Program-made: the position numbers and the translations under genes | The notes under the pieces: model-generated | Database searches by the model: none | The model's input: only the letters and a program-made list of their open reading frames with translations | What the model was told of the DNA's origin: nothing | Source of the DNA: Chitinophagales bacterium | GTDB lineage: Bacteria; Bacteroidota; Bacteroidia; Chitinophagales; CAIOSU01 | Assembly (NCBI GenBank): GCA_026003335.1 | Contig: BPHB01000002.1 | Coordinates: forward strand, 620,001-684,000 | Length of the DNA stretch: 64,000 nt | Reading direction: 5' to 3' | Part shown: positions 36,740 through 44,975 of the stretch, in pieces | How positions within the stretch are numbered: position 1 is the first letter of the stretch | Layout: every line of letters starts with the position of its first letter

Positions 36740-37978
36740 TCACTTGGTGTATTGGGGCGAGGGATACTTAGCCAGTTCCATGCGAGCTATCAGGCCGCGA
36801 TGCACCGCATCAGGTCCATCGGCTATGCGTAACACGCGGGCCAGTGCGAACATGGCCGCCAGCGGTAAATCATTGGACAGTCCTGCTCCGCCATGCAACT
36901 GAATAGCCTCATCTATGACCTGCTGCAGCACATTAGGAGCAACCACCTTAATGGCAGAAATCTCGGTCATAGCGCTGAAAACACCTTCGGCATCTATTTT
37001 CCATGCTGCGTAAAGGGTGAGCAGCCGTGCCTGATCAATGGCGATACGCAGGGTGGCAATCCGTTCGCGGTTGCCCCCTAAATTGATAAGCGGCTTGCCG
37101 AATGCCACCCGTGACAACCCCCGTTGAATCATCATCTTTAAGGCTTCTTCAGCCGCACCGATGCAGCGCATGCAATGATGAATGCGCCCCGGCCCTAACC
37201 TTCCCTGGGCGATTTCAAAACCACGACCGGGACCAGCAATAATATGAGATACCGGCACCCGCACGTCAGTGAACGACACTTCGCCATGCCCGTAAGGTTC
37301 ATCATAATCATTAAACACAGGCAGCATGCGCTCAATCCGTACTCCAGGCGTATTCAAGGGAACGATCACCATGCTGTGTCTGCTGTGGCGCTCTGCTTCG
37401 GGGTAGGTAAGCCCCATGAAAATGACAAACCGGCATTTGGGATGACCAATGCCGGTTGACCACCATTTCCGCCCATTAATAATGACTTCTTCTCCGCTAA
37501 TTATTGCAGTTGCCCGCATGTTCGTAGCATCGGAAGAGGCAACGTCTGGTTCGGTCATACAGAAGGCTGAACGTATTTCACCGTTTAGCAAGGGTTTGAG
37601 CCATCGTTCTTTCTGCTCTTCGGAGCCATAGTGATAGAGCACTTCCATGTTGCCCGTGTCGGGGGCATTGCAGTTAAATACTTCCGGGGCGATGAAGCTG
37701 CGTCCCATTTCTTCAGCCAGGGGAGCATATTCAGTTACTTTGAGGCCTGCACCATACTTTGAATCAGGGAGAAAAAGATTCCACAATCCTTCTGCTCTGG
37801 CTTGCGCTTTCAGCTCTTCAATCAGCGGCTGCACTTCATACTTTTTCCAGTCGCCTCCATGTCGTTTGTCGTGGAGAGACTTGAAGTAATCATATTCAAC
37901 GGGTTTTATTTTATGCTCAATGAAATTCCTGATTTTGCTGATAAAAGCAGTTGCTTTGGGGCTATGTTGAAAGTCCAT
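36740..37978 (-). CDS. Acyl-CoA dehydrogenase (ACAD10/11-like)
   Basis: A 412-residue FAD-dependent enzyme from the ATG at 37978 (MDFQHSPKATAF); the open frame reaches 38128 but relatives start here. FAD-binding AFCMTEPDVASSDATNM and WWSTGIGHPKC match the family, and the C-terminal block QLHGGAGLSNDLPLAAMFA plus LRIADGPDAVHRG is characteristic of the ACAD11 subgroup. The usual catalytic Glu is not in the MCAD position, as in this branch. It leads the three-gene operon with the APH kinase and phosphatase, so a substrate with a hydroxyl group, such as a 4-hydroxyacyl-CoA, is plausible. Electrons would go to ETF, which is not encoded here. Confidence 0.93.
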   Translation of the reverse strand: MDFQHSPKATAFISKIRNFIEHKIKPVEYDYFKSLHDKRHGGDWKKYEVQPLIEELKAQARAEGLWNLFLPDSKYGAGLKVTEYAPLAEEMGRSFIAPEVFNCNAPDTGNMEVLYHYGSEEQKERWLKPLLNGEIRSAFCMTEPDVASSDATNMRATAIISGEEVIINGRKWWSTGIGHPKCRFVIFMGLTYPEAERHSRHSMVIVPLNTPGVRIERMLPVFNDYDEPYGHGEVSFTDVRVPVSHIIAGPGRGFEIAQGRLGPGRIHHCMRCIGAAEEALKMMIQRGLSRVAFGKPLINLGGNRERIATLRIAIDQARLLTLYAAWKIDAEGVFSAMTEISAIKVVAPNVLQQVIDEAIQLHGGAGLSNDLPLAAMFALARVLRIADGPDAVHRGLIARMELAKYPSPQYTK

Positions 37979-38180
37979 AATTATGCGTTTGTCGTGGGTA
38001 AAGATACAGAGCTGACTTATTTCATTTGAAAAAGAAGGCTGGTAAGCATGGATGTGCTTCTGACGAGAGCGCTGCGAGTACGAGTTGCAATGGAAACGAG
38101 GTAAGAACGCGCCCCAAAAAAAATACAAGAGGCTGGCAACTTTTGTACGGTATCAGAGCATGAAACGGAAGGACCGGAAT

Positions 38181-40616
38181 TCAGGGGTCTACTTCAATTT
38201 CCACTTTCAGGGATTTAAAACCGGGGTGCTGACGGGTGGATTTCAGGTTTTGCAGGATATGGGTTTTTATCTGCTGTAAAGGAGCAGTTTTTTTGATTTT
38301 GATCAGTATCTGCTGCAGATACAGGTTTTTCATTCTTTCTACAAAAGGCGGAGCGGGTCCGAGTAATTGCAGGTACGGGTGGCTATTATTTATACTGTGC
38401 AGAAAATGCCTGGCCCCTTTTGCGGCAGTGTCTTTATTGCGGTGCTTGAAAGTGAGCCGTATCAGGCGGCTGAAGGGAGGATAGGAAAATTTCTTTCTGA
38501 AAGGGATTTCGTGATAGAAAAATCCTTCAAAGTCATGGCGGATTGCAAATTCCAGGAGCGGATGCGTAGCATCAAAAGCCTGAATGATAATGTGTGTGTT
38601 TCGGTCTTTACGAGCAGCCTTTCCTGCTAGTTGTTCAAGAAACTGAAAAGCACGCTCGTTTACACGAAAGTCAGGGAAGCCCAGCAGCTGATCGGCACTG
38701 AGGATAGCGGTTAAGGTAAGAGAGTCAGCTTCCATAGCTCGCACAATCATCTGCGTGCCTACCAGGATGTCAATATGATGTTGCTCAAAATCCTGCAGGA
38801 TGCGTTCGCCCGCTGCGCGGGTACGGGCTGCATCATAGTCAAGCCTGCCCACAGTGGAATCGGGGAAACAGATTTTTATATCTTCTTCGGCTTTTTCAGT
38901 GCCAAATCCATGGAGTCGTATATCCGCTGAGCCGCACTTCGGGCACTGTGTGATGGGGTTGGAAGCATAGCCACAATAATGGCAGCGCAGGATGTTACGC
39001 TCTTTGAAAAAAGAGAGACTTACATCACAGCTGATGCATTTGGGGATCCAGCCGCAGTTGTGGCAGGAGAGGTAGGGCGCAAAACCTCTTCTGTTTTTGA
39101 AAAGAATGACTTGTTCATTGCGGGCCAGTGTTTGTTTTATAGCCTCAAGGAGAGTCCATGAGAAGACGGATTGCATTCTGCGTTTTTTGATTTCCTCACG
39201 CAGGTTTACGACAGTTATTTTCGGAAGAGGGGCCTTGTCATAGCGTTCCCGGAGGCTGACAAAACCATATTTGCCGGTGCGGGCATTTTGGTAGCTGTCC
39301 ACGGAGGGTACGCTCGAACCGAGCAATGTTTTTGCTCCGGTATGATACGCCAGGGCGATGGCAGTGTCTCTGGCATGATAACCCGGAGCGGCATCCGACT
39401 GGCGATAGGATGCGTCCTGCTCTTCATCAATGATAACCAGACCCAGGTGATCAAACGGGAGAAAAACGGCCGACCGGGTACCGATAATTACCGAGTAGTC
39501 CTTCCGGAGCAGTTTGTTCCATATTTCTACCCTCTCGTTGATGCCGAATCCCGAATGATAGATACCTACCTGTGGCCCGATTAATTCCTGCAGGCGGTTT
39601 AAGGTTTGTGTTGACATCGCAATTTCAGGAAGCAACAGGAGCGCCTGCCTTCCACTGTGCAAGGTCTCCTTTATGAGGCTGGTATACACAAATGTTTTGC
39701 CGGACGCATTGACGCCATGAAGCAAAACGGTATTCTTATGCTGAAACCATTGGCGTATTTCCTCCAATGCCCGCTGTTGCAAAACATTCAGCTCGTATGT
39801 AAAAGGCTTTGAAAATGCAGCAGAAGGCAAGCGGTCAACTGTTATCTTTTTCTCCTGCAGTATGCCTTTTTGTATAAGCTGTCGGACTGCAGCGGCAGTG
39901 ACTCCCGGTTGACTGAGCAAAGCAGACTTGTCGGGTTCGGGTGTCCCTGCTTCCAGAAAAGCCAACAATGCCCGGTGCTGGCGGGGTGCCCGCTGCAGCT
40001 CATCCAGGAGGCTGCCCAGCCTTGATTCATCGCTCAGCTCCGCGGCAAGGTGTAATACGGTTTTAGTTTTAGGCTTATAGCGCTCCGAGAAGGTTTCAAA
40101 TGCAAAGACTGCATTTTTTTCTATAAGGGATTTAATCAGCTTGTGGGGGGAGCGGGTGCCGGTAATTTTTTCAACCTGATTCAGGGTTAAAGAATGTTTG
40201 TTTCTCAGAGTTTCAGTGATGATAAACTCTTCATTATCCAGATCTGTAAGAGATTCATCCCATGCAGGATGGAGCGCAATGGTGGTTTCGCTATCCAGCT
40301 TCAAACCGGGCGGGAGGGCTGCATGCATAACCTCCCCGATGGAACACATGTAATAATCAGCCACCCACCTCCAGAAGGCAATGTTTGCCGGATAGACCAC
40401 CGGTTGATCATCCAGTATATCCAGTATGGACTTAGGTTTGTACAACTGAGGAGCTGTGTGATGCAAGACGGCTATTATGGCTGCATAGAGCTTACGTGAA
40501 CCAAACTGCACCACCACTCGTTTGCCGATTTCCACCCGGTTTTGCAATGCTTCCGGCACTTTGTAGGTAAACATTCCCGGCACCGGCAGGGGGAGAATTA
40601 CGTCAGCAAACAGCAT
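38181..40616 (-). CDS. priA: Primosomal replication restart helicase PriA
   Basis: An 811-residue superfamily 2 helicase that reloads the replisome at stalled forks. N-terminal fork-binding domain (FADVILPLPVPGMFTYKVPE). Helicase: Walker A HGVNASGKTFVY, motif II VIIDEEQDASYRQ, motif GTRSAVFLPF, later GTQMIVRAMEAD. Eight zinc cysteines: CHNCGWIPKCISCD and CHYCGYAS...CPKCGS. Two residues are unusual: GVNASGKT for GVTGSGKT, and Gln where nearly all PriA proteins have His in DEEH. The C-terminal domain is complete. Neighbours are truA and an ACAD operon, with no shared function. Confidence 0.96.
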   Translation of the reverse strand: MLFADVILPLPVPGMFTYKVPEALQNRVEIGKRVVVQFGSRKLYAAIIAVLHHTAPQLYKPKSILDILDDQPVVYPANIAFWRWVADYYMCSIGEVMHAALPPGLKLDSETTIALHPAWDESLTDLDNEEFIITETLRNKHSLTLNQVEKITGTRSPHKLIKSLIEKNAVFAFETFSERYKPKTKTVLHLAAELSDESRLGSLLDELQRAPRQHRALLAFLEAGTPEPDKSALLSQPGVTAAAVRQLIQKGILQEKKITVDRLPSAAFSKPFTYELNVLQQRALEEIRQWFQHKNTVLLHGVNASGKTFVYTSLIKETLHSGRQALLLLPEIAMSTQTLNRLQELIGPQVGIYHSGFGINERVEIWNKLLRKDYSVIIGTRSAVFLPFDHLGLVIIDEEQDASYRQSDAAPGYHARDTAIALAYHTGAKTLLGSSVPSVDSYQNARTGKYGFVSLRERYDKAPLPKITVVNLREEIKKRRMQSVFSWTLLEAIKQTLARNEQVILFKNRRGFAPYLSCHNCGWIPKCISCDVSLSFFKERNILRCHYCGYASNPITQCPKCGSADIRLHGFGTEKAEEDIKICFPDSTVGRLDYDAARTRAAGERILQDFEQHHIDILVGTQMIVRAMEADSLTLTAILSADQLLGFPDFRVNERAFQFLEQLAGKAARKDRNTHIIIQAFDATHPLLEFAIRHDFEGFFYHEIPFRKKFSYPPFSRLIRLTFKHRNKDTAAKGARHFLHSINNSHPYLQLLGPAPPFVERMKNLYLQQILIKIKKTAPLQQIKTHILQNLKSTRQHPGFKSLKVEIEVDP

Positions 40617-40668
40617 GATTCAAATTTGAACGAAACCCGGCATGCTACCAAGAAGAAAATACTTTTCC

Positions 40669-41457
40669 TTATTCACACGGAAGGAAACTATCATCCAGGG
40701 TTATCGGGGCACTCTCATCCCGGATATACGGATACTTTACACTTACCAGCCAGAGACCACAACCCGGCGCGGCTGGTATATATCGGAAGCGTCCGGTGGC
40801 TGTCATCACGGCATCAAACTCATCCAGCGTCAGCTTACCTGTGCCGATTAACAACATGGCTCCTACCGTTCTGCGCACCATACCGCGCAGAAAATGATCA
40901 GCGGTAACCGTGTAGCTCATGCGATAATCATTGATGACTTTCCATTGCGAACGAAAGATGGTGCAACGGGTATATTTATCTTTCGGCTCGCGGACACTTA
41001 ATGGCCTGAAATCCTGATAACCTCTCAACAGCGAAGCAGCCGCATGCATTTTTGCAATATCAGGTGTCTGGTATGGGAAGTAATAGCTTGCGTCCGTGAG
41101 GAAGGGGTCTTTTCTGAAATGGACGAAGTACGTATAGGTGCGGTGCACCGCATCCTGGCGGGCACGCGCACGGGGATGCACCTGAATAAAGCGTTTGGCA
41201 GCTATGTCTTCCGGCAGAATGCGATTGAGTTTATAAAGCAAATCATCCGAAGGAGGTGATGGCGCATCAAAATGCACAAAAAACTGCCGGGCATGCACTC
41301 CCGTATCGGTGCGGCCGCAACCTGCACAGCGAATGTCGGTATGGAATACGACGGACAATGCGCGATCTACCTCGGCCTGCACGGTTCGGGCACCCACCTG
41401 AACCTGCCAGCCTTTATATCGGGTACCGCGGAAACAGATTTCCAGAAAAAACCGCAT
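40669..41457 (-). CDS. truA: tRNA pseudouridine(38-40) synthase TruA
   Basis: A 262-residue enzyme that isomerises U38-U40 in the tRNA anticodon arm. The catalytic Asp lies in AGCGRTDTGVHA (about 55). RYKGWQVQVGARTVQAEVD and HFLRGMVRRTVGAML are the other family blocks. Length is normal. It lies 52 bases downstream of priA on the same strand. Confidence 0.95.
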   Translation of the reverse strand: MRFFLEICFRGTRYKGWQVQVGARTVQAEVDRALSVVFHTDIRCAGCGRTDTGVHARQFFVHFDAPSPPSDDLLYKLNRILPEDIAAKRFIQVHPRARARQDAVHRTYTYFVHFRKDPFLTDASYYFPYQTPDIAKMHAAASLLRGYQDFRPLSVREPKDKYTRCTIFRSQWKVINDYRMSYTVTADHFLRGMVRRTVGAMLLIGTGKLTLDEFDAVMTATGRFRYIPAAPGCGLWLVSVKYPYIRDESAPITLDDSFLPCE

Positions 41458-41561
41458 AAGCTCCTGGCGTGTTTATAGGGCAACGCCCGAACATGTGTTA
41501 TTGCAGGTGTTGCTTCGTCAGGCTGTTGCCTTTGTCTCAGGGCAATAAGCCGTTGCACGGT

Positions 41562-41843
41562 TTATTCCGCTTGGGAGAGAAAGCTTTCTGGCTCTGCCTT
41601 AAAAGCTTCTTTACATCCCGGGCTACAAAAGCCATAGAGCTTGCCTTTGTATGTCATCGTGTCGGCAATAGGATGTTGATCCATACTCATACGGCATACC
41701 GGATCCACTTTTGCGCTCAGCTGATCAGGGGTTACATTAAGGGCGTTTTCTGTTCCGGCAGAATGGCTTTTGTTGGTTGAGCCACTGTTGCAGCTTACAA
41801 ATAAAGCCGAAGACAACATCAGGATGATTGTAAGATGATGCAT
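41562..41843 (-). CDS. YHS-domain lipoprotein
   Basis: A 93-residue protein. Residues 1-18 are a lipoprotein signal (LSSALFVSCNS). Residues about 45-88 form a YHS domain: VDPVCRMSMD, then YKGKLYGFCSPGCKEAFKAE, with a CxxxC pair (C73, C77) and another Cys at about 49. YHS domains bind copper or other metals in transport and detoxification systems. It would lie in the periplasm; no transport gene adjoins. Confidence 0.85.
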   Translation of the reverse strand: MHHLTIILMLSSALFVSCNSGSTNKSHSAGTENALNVTPDQLSAKVDPVCRMSMDQHPIADTMTYKGKLYGFCSPGCKEAFKAEPESFLSQAE

Positions 41844-41941
41844 AGTTTGAAATTTTATGAAGAATGATTCAGCAGGCTAAAGTTCGTTAAAAGCGGGTGG
41901 AATACCCAGAGCACACTCGGAAAAAGTGAAAAATGCAACAA

Positions 41942-42895
41942 TTACTTTCTGATGAGGCCGAACACCACCAGGGCAATAAGCGGTATGGGCACCTGTCCTT
42001 CAATGATCCATTCATTGTCTGTGCCTCCTTTGAAATAGGGTTTTACAACGTTTCCCTGGATGATATACTCTTCGCTGGTGTTGCCATAGCGTCTGCGCAG
42101 GATAGTTCCGTCCCATTCAAATTCATCTTCGGAGATAAACCATTTACGCTTCAATATACGCCCGTCCCAGAGAAATTCTTCCTCGCCCGGATACCATAAT
42201 CGCTTTAAAGTGGTCCCGTCAAAGGTCCATTCCTCATAGTCAAAAGAGTTCCATTTTCTTTTAAACACCTTTCCATCCCATACGAATTCATCCAGACCTG
42301 TATTCCAGAGTCGGCTGATTACACCGGATGTTTGTGTGATGTCGGCAGACCGGGTTGCTGCAAGTTGAGCTACCATTTGTTCCATCCCTGCATCCAGCTG
42401 CAGGCGGATAGCCCAGAAGTAAAAGATAGCTGCCAGCTGACCAGTAGTTATTTTCTGTCCCGAAAAGCGGCAGATCACTGCATCAGAAGTATCTCTGTAT
42501 AATGTGAAAGAGGTGTCATCATCCATTGCATAGCGCCCTACTATCCACGCGGGGTCATACACATTTTTATCCCTGTAAGTAAAATGTCCGTCATAAATGC
42601 CAAAAAGCACGTGATAGCGGTTATCCAGGATGGCGCCACCCTTTTTTCTGGAGAAAATATCGGTTGCTCTTATCAGAAGCAGGATATCATTTTTTTGCTC
42701 CGAATTCCCCTTAAAAACGAGGTTGCCTTTCACGGTAGCAAAGACGGCACCGGATTGATGTTCTATAAGCCGGTCATTTTCAAAATGTGCGGCAGGTTGT
42801 CGGTTGCTATCATAAATCACCTGCGCATGCATTGGTTTGACGAAGCACACCAACATCAGCAACATCAACCAGCCGTTACGAAGGGGATAAGGCAT
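41942..42895 (-). CDS. Secreted protein with six 18-residue E-x-W-D-G repeats, unknown function
   Basis: A 317-residue protein with a signal peptide (1-24, ending PMHAQ). Residues 25-190 are of no family I know. Residues about 196-306 are six tandem repeats of 18-19 residues with the pattern DEF-x-WDG-x-x-LKRKW (first: LDEFVWDGKVFKRKW, then EEWTFDGTTLKRLW, EEFLWDGRILKRKW, DEFEWDGTILRRRY, EEYIIQGNVVKPYF, NEWIIEG). A stacked beta structure, such as a beta solenoid or MORN-like sheet, is likely. The end is hydrophobic (PIPLIALVVFGLIRK), perhaps a membrane tail. Unknown role. Confidence 0.75.
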   Translation of the reverse strand: MPYPLRNGWLMLLMLVCFVKPMHAQVIYDSNRQPAAHFENDRLIEHQSGAVFATVKGNLVFKGNSEQKNDILLLIRATDIFSRKKGGAILDNRYHVLFGIYDGHFTYRDKNVYDPAWIVGRYAMDDDTSFTLYRDTSDAVICRFSGQKITTGQLAAIFYFWAIRLQLDAGMEQMVAQLAATRSADITQTSGVISRLWNTGLDEFVWDGKVFKRKWNSFDYEEWTFDGTTLKRLWYPGEEEFLWDGRILKRKWFISEDEFEWDGTILRRRYGNTSEEYIIQGNVVKPYFKGGTDNEWIIEGQVPIPLIALVVFGLIRK

Positions 42896-42940
42896 TTTTT
42901 ATGAGGTACGTATGAATATAAAATTACTCGTTGACCGCTG

Positions 42941-43618
42941 TCAGCGGGTTAAAATGGTTATGAATCCCTCTGCGAGCTTCACTCCTGCTTCATTATAGAG
43001 CACTACCTGATAATCTCCTTCACCAGGGAAAGTACATTTCAAAAAGGTGTATTTCCATTTAGGCTTCACCTGAAACCATTGTGTTTTTTCATTGTTTAAC
43101 CCGTGTTTATCCACAATTACCATTTTAATCTGTTCGGTATTGAGGGCTTTAGCCGGATTGTAAAAAGCATACAAATACTCCCTGGCATTACCAAAGAAAA
43201 ACCAGTTGCTTACACCCACAGGAAGGTCATCTTCCACACCTCCGCAGAAGAGGAGTTTCAGAACAGACGTATCTGCCTGCGCTGAGGATATATCGGCGGA
43301 AGTTTGCCCTTTGTTATCATCCAAGGAACGGCCTGCTGCATAGGCAGAAGTAACCCTAATGGGGAAGATCGGCATTTTACGCACTTTGGTCAGCGCAAGG
43401 TGCTCAATAAAACTATCTGCAGTTGCCGCATCGGCATCATAAATCACCAAGATAATTGCGGTGTCGGATTTTAAAATATCGGTATCCACCGGTGGACCCT
43501 GAGCTGCAAGCGGGCGCGGCTGCAGCTGGACAAGCAGCGTCAGCATAAAGGCCATAAAACCCCGGTGGACATCGGAAGAGCACATTGCATGGGCAAAAAG
43601 GTTCATGGGCATCAGCAA
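42941..43618 (-). CDS. Secreted hypothetical protein
   Basis: A 225-residue protein. A hydrophobic segment at 22-40 (MAFMLTLLVQLQPRPLAAQ) is a signal peptide, so the ATG at 43555 (MAFMLTL) may be the true start. The first part holds a TRX-like look, AIILVIYDADAATADSF, and the last 60 residues read as beta strands (KWKYTFLKCTFPGEGDYQVV, LYNEAGVKLAEGFITI), similar to an immunoglobulin-like end. No family is assigned. The 3' end of the HAD gene overlaps its annotated start by 7 bases. Confidence 0.65.
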   Translation of the reverse strand: MLMPMNLFAHAMCSSDVHRGFMAFMLTLLVQLQPRPLAAQGPPVDTDILKSDTAIILVIYDADAATADSFIEHLALTKVRKMPIFPIRVTSAYAAGRSLDDNKGQTSADISSAQADTSVLKLLFCGGVEDDLPVGVSNWFFFGNAREYLYAFYNPAKALNTEQIKMVIVDKHGLNNEKTQWFQVKPKWKYTFLKCTFPGEGDYQVVLYNEAGVKLAEGFITILTR

Positions 43619-44220
43619 TTTAAGAGAATATCTGTAAGCGGGGTTTCGGGCGTGACCTTTTGCGTTTGAATCCCCAATATACCGGCAGCGGACAAATTTG
43701 CATCCGTATCATCCAGAAAAAGTGTTTCTTCGGGATGAAAGTTGTTTTCTTTCAGCACTTTTATAAATAACCGGACATCTGGCTTCCGGAGACCCACGAG
43801 ATGGGAGTAGTATGTTCTGTAAAAAAGATGATCCAGCCGGGGTATATTGTAGGTTTCTGTAACGTAGCTTTCTATGGCTGCAAGATGAATAGGGTTGGTA
43901 TTGCTGAGCAGCACGGTGGTATAACGCTGCCTGGCTTTTTTTAACACTTCAATGCGAGGAGGAGGAATTTCGCCCAGCATAGCATTCAGACATTTATCTA
44001 TTTCCTCATCGGAGATATGAAACTGAAAAAAGACTCTTACCTGATTTCTAAATTCGGATGGTGCAATACGGCCTGTTTCCAAGTCTGTAAAGAGAGGATG
44101 CTGATAAAGCAGGGTGAAGTTTCGGCCGGGGAACTTTTCCTTCAGCATATTAACTACCCTGTCAGGAAACAAATCAATGATTACACCCCCTAAATCAAAA
44201 ATGATATTTTTTACAGCCAT
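43612..44220 (-). CDS. HAD superfamily hydrolase (subfamily IA)
   Basis: A 202-residue phosphatase-like enzyme. Motif I IIFDLGGVIIDL has Asp at 9 but Gly where many phosphatases have the second Asp (DxD), as in the YihX/epoxide hydrolase-N branch. Motif II is LLSNTNPIH, motif III is GLRKPDVRLF and motif IV is LFLDDTDANL. Helical cap domain between I and II. Substrate unknown, perhaps a sugar phosphate. Confidence 0.9.
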   Translation of the reverse strand: MAVKNIIFDLGGVIIDLFPDRVVNMLKEKFPGRNFTLLYQHPLFTDLETGRIAPSEFRNQVRVFFQFHISDEEIDKCLNAMLGEIPPPRIEVLKKARQRYTTVLLSNTNPIHLAAIESYVTETYNIPRLDHLFYRTYYSHLVGLRKPDVRLFIKVLKENNFHPEETLFLDDTDANLSAAGILGIQTQKVTPETPLTDILLNC

Positions 44221-44241
44221 CGGGTTATGGGTGCAAATATG

Positions 44242-44249
44242 TAACTTTG
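44242..44249 (+). promoter_or_regulatory. -7 element (TAACTTTG) before tRNA gene
   Basis: Exact TAnnTTTG, 32 bases before the tRNA. A good -33 was not found. A small CCCC-TT-CGGGG-type hairpin lies in the leader at about 44266-44277. Confidence 0.45.
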
Positions 44250-44280
44250 AGCCGTCTTTATTTAGCCCCTTCGGGGTGCA

Positions 44281-44356
<76 letters not shown>

Positions 44357-44390
44357 ACCTAGAGTGTACGGATAAAAAAGCACCGTCTGT

Positions 44391-44762
44391 TTACCACATC
44401 TTTTCCAAATCGCGGGGGTTATACTGGTGCTGGCGCGGAGTGTAGTAGCTCTCTGAACTGGTACGCTTCAATTGCAGTGGGTCTTTTTTGAAGAAGCGAT
44501 AAAGCCAAGCCAGCGGAGTGAGGAATAAAAAGTATAAAGCTGAAAGCAGTATCCGCGAAGCAATAAAACCCATTCCATGGGCGAGTTTCCACCATGCCCA
44601 GGAAATCCTTTCGGCAAGCGTATCAGACAAAGACCCGGATAGAGCCACTGCTAAGGCAATGTAAAGTAGTACCTGCTTTCCGGTAATAAGAAAGAGAACG
44701 AGAAAACCTAAAAGTATAACCAGCAAGTCTTTATAGGTATCGGCAGGACGTCTAGCAGACAT
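44391..44762 (-). CDS. SxtJ-family membrane protein
   Basis: A 123-residue protein with two or three membrane helices (LLVILLGFLVLFLITG, LLYIALAVALSGSL, LLSALYFLFLTPLAWLYRFF) and a basic tail ending LEKMW. SxtJ proteins nearly always follow a carbamoyltransferase and a DUF5989 protein, as here. Their role is not known to me; a membrane partner for the transferase is inferred. Confidence 0.8.
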   Translation of the reverse strand: MSARRPADTYKDLLVILLGFLVLFLITGKQVLLYIALAVALSGSLSDTLAERISWAWWKLAHGMGFIASRILLSALYFLFLTPLAWLYRFFKKDPLQLKRTSSESYYTPRQHQYNPRDLEKMW

Positions 44763-44771
44763 GCGTGGGAA

Positions 44772-44924
44772 TTAAAAAACCGTATAAACAAACGGGGCAA
44801 ACGATGAGCCCCCTCCTATGACCAGTAGTACACCTACCAGCAGTAATACCAACACCATGGGAATGAGCCACCATTTTTTCCGTTCCATGAGGAACTGCCA
44901 GAATTCACGAATAAAATCTATCAT
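44772..44924 (-). CDS. DUF5989-like small membrane protein
   Basis: A 50-residue protein, starting at 44924 (MIDFIREFWQFLMERKKWWL) and ending FAPFVYTVF. One membrane helix lies at about 20-37 (LIPMVLVLLLVGVLLVIG), with a GGGSSFAPF tail. Its size, sequence and place between a carbamoyltransferase and an SxtJ gene match DUF5989. It stops 9 bases before the SxtJ start and begins 51 bases after the carbamoyltransferase stop; the three form one operon. Confidence 0.8.
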   Translation of the reverse strand: MIDFIREFWQFLMERKKWWLIPMVLVLLLVGVLLVIGGGSSFAPFVYTVF

Positions 44925-44975
44925 TGTCAGTGCATCTGAGATTTCTATGCGTAAAAGTAATAGTAAGCGGATGAA

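Noticed and set aside
38085-38279. Small plus-strand open frames near 38.1 kb and 40.6 kb
   Set aside because: They lie opposite priA and its neighbours and have no promoter, signal or motif of their own.
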